This document shows positions 61,140-64,000 of a stretch of 64,000 bases of DNA, piece by piece. The notes below the pieces were generated by a model. It was not told where the DNA came from and did no database searches. It saw only the letters and a program-made list of their open reading frames with translations. Numbering within the stretch: position 1 is the stretch's first letter; each line of letters starts with the position of its first letter. The stretch covers positions 248,001 through 312,000 of the forward strand of contig NZ_FNDR01000001.1 in the NCBI RefSeq assembly GCF_900099805.1, read 5' to 3'. The translations under genes were made by a program, and so were the position numbers. The stretch comes from Variovorax sp. OV700. GTDB taxonomy: Bacteria; Pseudomonadota; Gammaproteobacteria; Burkholderiales; Burkholderiaceae_C.

Positions 61140-64000
61140 TCAAATCTTGAAAGCACCCCAAGGCATCCGGCGGAACGCCTCGTCAAGCGGAACGACATTC
61201 CTATTGATCGAGAGCGTTTCTCCAGTCAGCACGTTCTCCAACTCCGCACCTCCGAACCCCTCGGGCAGCACCACCTTGGTCCCCCGCCAAGCGATCGCAT
61301 CGGGAAGCATCGGCGCGTTGCCTTCTGCCTCGTGCGCAATGCCCGCAAACAACCGCCCCGCCATCACCACCAGCGACCGCCCTTCGTGCCTCCGCGCAAA
61401 GGCCACCACATGCCGCGCCAGCGGCCCTTCGACGGCCAGCCCTTCATACCCGCCCTCGCGGAAAAGCTCAGCGTTCTCGCGCCGCATCGACAGCATCCGC
61501 CAGATGAACCACAGCTTCGCGCCGCCGTCATGCGGCACTGCGGCGAGCGCCTGCACTCGCGCGGGGAGATCGGGCTCGGCGGCCATCGCTTGAAGTTGGT
61601 CAAGACGCCGGCTGCGCAGTTCATAGTCCACCGGCCGCCGGTTGTCCGGGTCGACCAGGCTCAGGTCGATGAGTTCGCTGCCTTGGTACAGGTCGGGCAC
61701 GCCGGGCGAGGCGTACTTCAGCAGCGTGAGCGTCAGGCCGTTCCATGCGCCGAACCACGACAGGCGATCGGCCATGCGCTGGATGTCCGCAAGGCATGCA
61801 TCCGCTGAACGGTCCGAGAGAATTCTCTTCACCAGGTCTTCGAGCGCGGCTTCGTAGTGCGGATCGGGCTGGGTCCAGCGCGTATGGAGCTTGGCTTCGC
61901 GCGCGGCCTTCTGCATGTACTGCCAGATGCGCGCGGCGTACGCCGGCACTGCGGCCGCATCGAGGCCGCCAAACGGCAAGGTGCCCAGCAGGGTTTGGTA
62001 GAGCAGGTATTCGTCAGCGCGCGAAGGTGCAGCGGCCTCTTCCCCGCCACGGCAGAACGCATGCCAGCGCTCCAGCGCATCGCGCCAATCGCCAGGTATT
62101 TCGGAGAGCACGCCGATGCGGTTGCGCACGTCTTCCGAGCGCTTGTTGTCGTGCGTCGAGGTCGCGAGCATGGTGTGCGGCCAGTGCTGCGCACGGTCGG
62201 CGCTGAGCAGGTGGAACTCGGGCACGTCGAAGCCGAAATGGTCGGGCTCGCCGCCCACTTCGTTGAGCGAGCTGAGCGGAAAGTAGCGATAGAAGGATGT
62301 GTCCTCCACGCCCTTGGCCGCGACCGGCGCGCTGAACTGCTGAAAGCGCATCGCGAAGCGCCGCACGCGTTCGGCCAGCGCGGGTGTCGCATGCTCGGCC
62401 GCCTCGCCGCGCAGCGCGCGCCGCACAAAGGCGAAGACGGAGCGGTCGGCATCGCGGCTCTGCTGCTCGGCCGACTCGGTGGCGGCGTCGATGAAATGCG
62501 CATCTTGCGCGGACGGCGCCTCGACGATGTAAGTGCGGTACACGGGCATGCATGCCGCCACGCCCGTGAGCGCGCGGCGCAACGCGTTGAGCGTGTAGTC
62601 GCGCGTGCTGCGGTCGGCCCGCGCAATCCTGAGCAGCTCGGTGGAGAGCACGTTCAGTTCCGACGACAGCGCATTGCGCATGACCTCGCGCTTGCTCGAC
62701 CGGGCCACGGATTCGAAGTCCTGCGTCTCGCCCGTGAACTGATGCCAGGTCTTGCGCAAGGCCTCGGCCGCGGTGGTGTCGACCAGCACGCCGTTGGCCA
62801 CGTTGGCAAAGCGGTAGCCGGTGGTGCCGTGCACGTGCCATTCAACGGGCACTTCTTCTTCCGAGGCGGCGATCTTCTCGGCGACGACGTACAGTGGGCG
62901 CGGCGGCCGGCCGTCCGGCCCCATGGTGACCGGCAGCACAATGCCCGCGCGGCGCGCATACCCTTCCTGCAGTTGCCTGAAGTAGCGCGCGGGGTCGTAC
63001 AGGCCATCGGGATGGTCGATGCGCAAGCCGTCCACCGCGCCGGACGCCGCCAGATCGAGCGCGAAGGATTGCGTGGCCTCGAACACCTCCTCGCGCTCCA
63101 TGCGCACTGCCGCCAGATCGTTGATGTCGAAGAAACGCCGGTAGTTGATTTCGTCGGCCGCCACTCGCCAATAGGCGAGCCGATAGGCCTGCACGTCGAT
63201 GAGCTTGTGCAGCTCGTCGCGTGCCTCCTGCGATGCGAGGTTGAGCTCGGCCACCGACGCAAGCACGGCGCGCGCCAGCGACGGATGCGCCTCGGCCAGG
63301 TGCGCGAGGCGGGCCTTGAACAGTTCCTTGTCGCGCACGCGCTCCGTGCATTCGGAAGGCGTTTGCGCGTGGCGGCCCGGCAAGTGCCCGAAGGCGGTCG
63401 AGAGGCTGGCTAGTTGAGCGGTCAGCGCCGGGTCCTTCAGGTGCGGCAGCGCGCGCGCCAGCACCACGGGATAGGTTTCGGGCGCCAGCGGAAACCGGTG
63501 GTCGAAGTAGCGCAGCGCGAAGCTGCCCTCCGCTGCTTCGAAGTGCAGCACCAGCTCTCCGCTGGAAAGCACCTCGCCGTAGTGGCCGCCAAGCACCGGC
63601 AGCAGCACCTTACCGGCCAGCTCCTTGTTGAGCGGCTGCCAGTCGATGTCGAAGTGGTGCGCGAACAGCGAGGCCGGGCCGTTCTCCAGCACGTCCATCC
63701 ACCATGCGTTGTCGGCGCCGAGCACGCCCATGTGGTTGGGCACCATGTCGAGCAGCTGCCCCAGCCCGTTCGCCTGCAGCGCCTCGACGAAGCGCGCAAA
63801 GCCTTCGGCGCCACCGAGTTCGGGGTTGATCTCGGCATGGGCCACCACGTCGTACCCATGGGTGCTTCCCGCACGGGCCCGCTGGATCGGCGAGCAATAC
63901 ACGTGGCTCACGCCGAGCTGCGCCAGGTAAGGCAGCACGCGAATGGCGTCGTCGAAGCCAAAGCCCTTGTGAAACTGAAGTCGGTAGGTGGCCCGCGGCA
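61140..64000 (-). CDS. treY: Malto-oligosyltrehalose synthase (partial, 5' end beyond window)
   Basis: The frame stays open to the right edge, so the first few codons lie outside. The visible 953 codons match TreY (GH13): it begins with ATYRLQFHKGFGFDDA, SHVYCSPIQRARAGSTHGYD, and the catalytic region DGLRIDHPDGLYDP with the Asp nucleophile. TreY rearranges the reducing end of maltooligosaccharides into a trehalose linkage, the first step of the TreY-TreZ pathway. The partner treZ would be expected on the same strand beyond the window. Confidence 0.93.
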   Translation of the reverse strand, partial: PRATYRLQFHKGFGFDDAIRVLPYLAQLGVSHVYCSPIQRARAGSTHGYDVVAHAEINPELGGAEGFARFVEALQANGLGQLLDMVPNHMGVLGADNAWWMDVLENGPASLFAHHFDIDWQPLNKELAGKVLLPVLGGHYGEVLSSGELVLHFEAAEGSFALRYFDHRFPLAPETYPVVLARALPHLKDPALTAQLASLSTAFGHLPGRHAQTPSECTERVRDKELFKARLAHLAEAHPSLARAVLASVAELNLASQEARDELHKLIDVQAYRLAYWRVAADEINYRRFFDINDLAAVRMEREEVFEATQSFALDLAASGAVDGLRIDHPDGLYDPARYFRQLQEGYARRAGIVLPVTMGPDGRPPRPLYVVAEKIAASEEEVPVEWHVHGTTGYRFANVANGVLVDTTAAEALRKTWHQFTGETQDFESVARSSKREVMRNALSSELNVLSTELLRIARADRSTRDYTLNALRRALTGVAACMPVYRTYIVEAPSAQDAHFIDAATESAEQQSRDADRSVFAFVRRALRGEAAEHATPALAERVRRFAMRFQQFSAPVAAKGVEDTSFYRYFPLSSLNEVGGEPDHFGFDVPEFHLLSADRAQHWPHTMLATSTHDNKRSEDVRNRIGVLSEIPGDWRDALERWHAFCRGGEEAAAPSRADEYLLYQTLLGTLPFGGLDAAAVPAYAARIWQYMQKAAREAKLHTRWTQPDPHYEAALEDLVKRILSDRSADACLADIQRMADRLSWFGAWNGLTLTLLKYASPGVPDLYQGSELIDLSLVDPDNRRPVDYELRSRRLDQLQAMAAEPDLPARVQALAAVPHDGGAKLWFIWRMLSMRRENAELFREGGYEGLAVEGPLARHVVAFARRHEGRSLVVMAGRLFAGIAHEAEGNAPMLPDAIAWRGTKVVLPEGFGGAELENVLTGETLSINRNVVPLDEAFRRMPWGAFKI

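Overview
The window looks like chromosomal DNA of a high-GC betaproteobacterium of the order Burkholderiales, most likely a Comamonadaceae close to Variovorax. The reasons are the three Bug-type tripartite-tricarboxylate substrate-binding proteins placed beside catabolic enzymes, the class I polyhydroxybutyrate genes (phaC-phaA, with phaB apart), the homospermidine synthase/FAD oxidoreductase pair, and the overall gene style. This placement is inferred from gene content and not from a database search. I see no rRNA, tRNA, CRISPR array, insertion sequence or prophage.

Layout. 1-2064: N-terminal part of a giant RTX-like repeat protein (minus strand, runs off the left edge). 2368-5257: LuxR-type regulator, LysR regulator and a divergent NAD(P)H oxidoreductase. 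5275-10206: four-gene minus-strand operon (AtuA, AtuA-like small protein, Bug protein, lipoprotein esterase-like hydrolase). 10455-15567: a two-domain glycosyltransferase overlapping a pyruvyltransferase-PhyH fusion, probably for surface glycans. 15785-23226: RIO kinase, DUF1090-like protein, homoserine dehydrogenase with a Thr/Ile leader peptide and attenuator-like hairpins, K+/H+ antiporter, DctA, PhaB. 23421-29986: CinA-like amidase and a CoA-dependent catabolic cluster (Bug, CitE-like lyase, CaiB CoA-transferase, MaoC-type hydratase, Bug, frameshifted LysR). 30186-33180: phaA and phaC. 33232-39183: mostly housekeeping genes (pgeF, maiA, FAH family, Nudix, CreA, M23 lipoprotein, PLD lipoprotein).

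39387-52629 is rich in stress and accessory genes: homospermidine synthase with a PuuB-like oxidase, then a long minus-strand cluster (SDR remnant, DUF3182, alpha/beta hydrolase, membrane protein, two hemerythrins, catalase HPII), then isochorismatase, CBS, a KGG-like basic protein, DUF421 and two divergent paralogous small secreted proteins. 52643-57453 encodes a cytochrome oxidase module: diheme cytochrome c, lipoprotein cytochrome c, CoxII with a fused cytochrome c domain, and a CoxI-III fusion. 57460-58868 is a methyltransferase/MerR pair sharing a SoxR-box-like palindrome. 58957-64000 holds a DUF805-like membrane protein, a PRC-barrel protein and the C-terminal part of TreY.

The most noteworthy points are the hom leader peptide and hairpins (18494-18618), the pyruvyltransferase-PhyH fusion with a possible internal start (12877-15567), the LysR frameshift at a CACAC run (near 29298), the DUF3182-hemerythrin-catalase cluster with its SDR remnant, and the MerR/methyltransferase intergenic palindrome.
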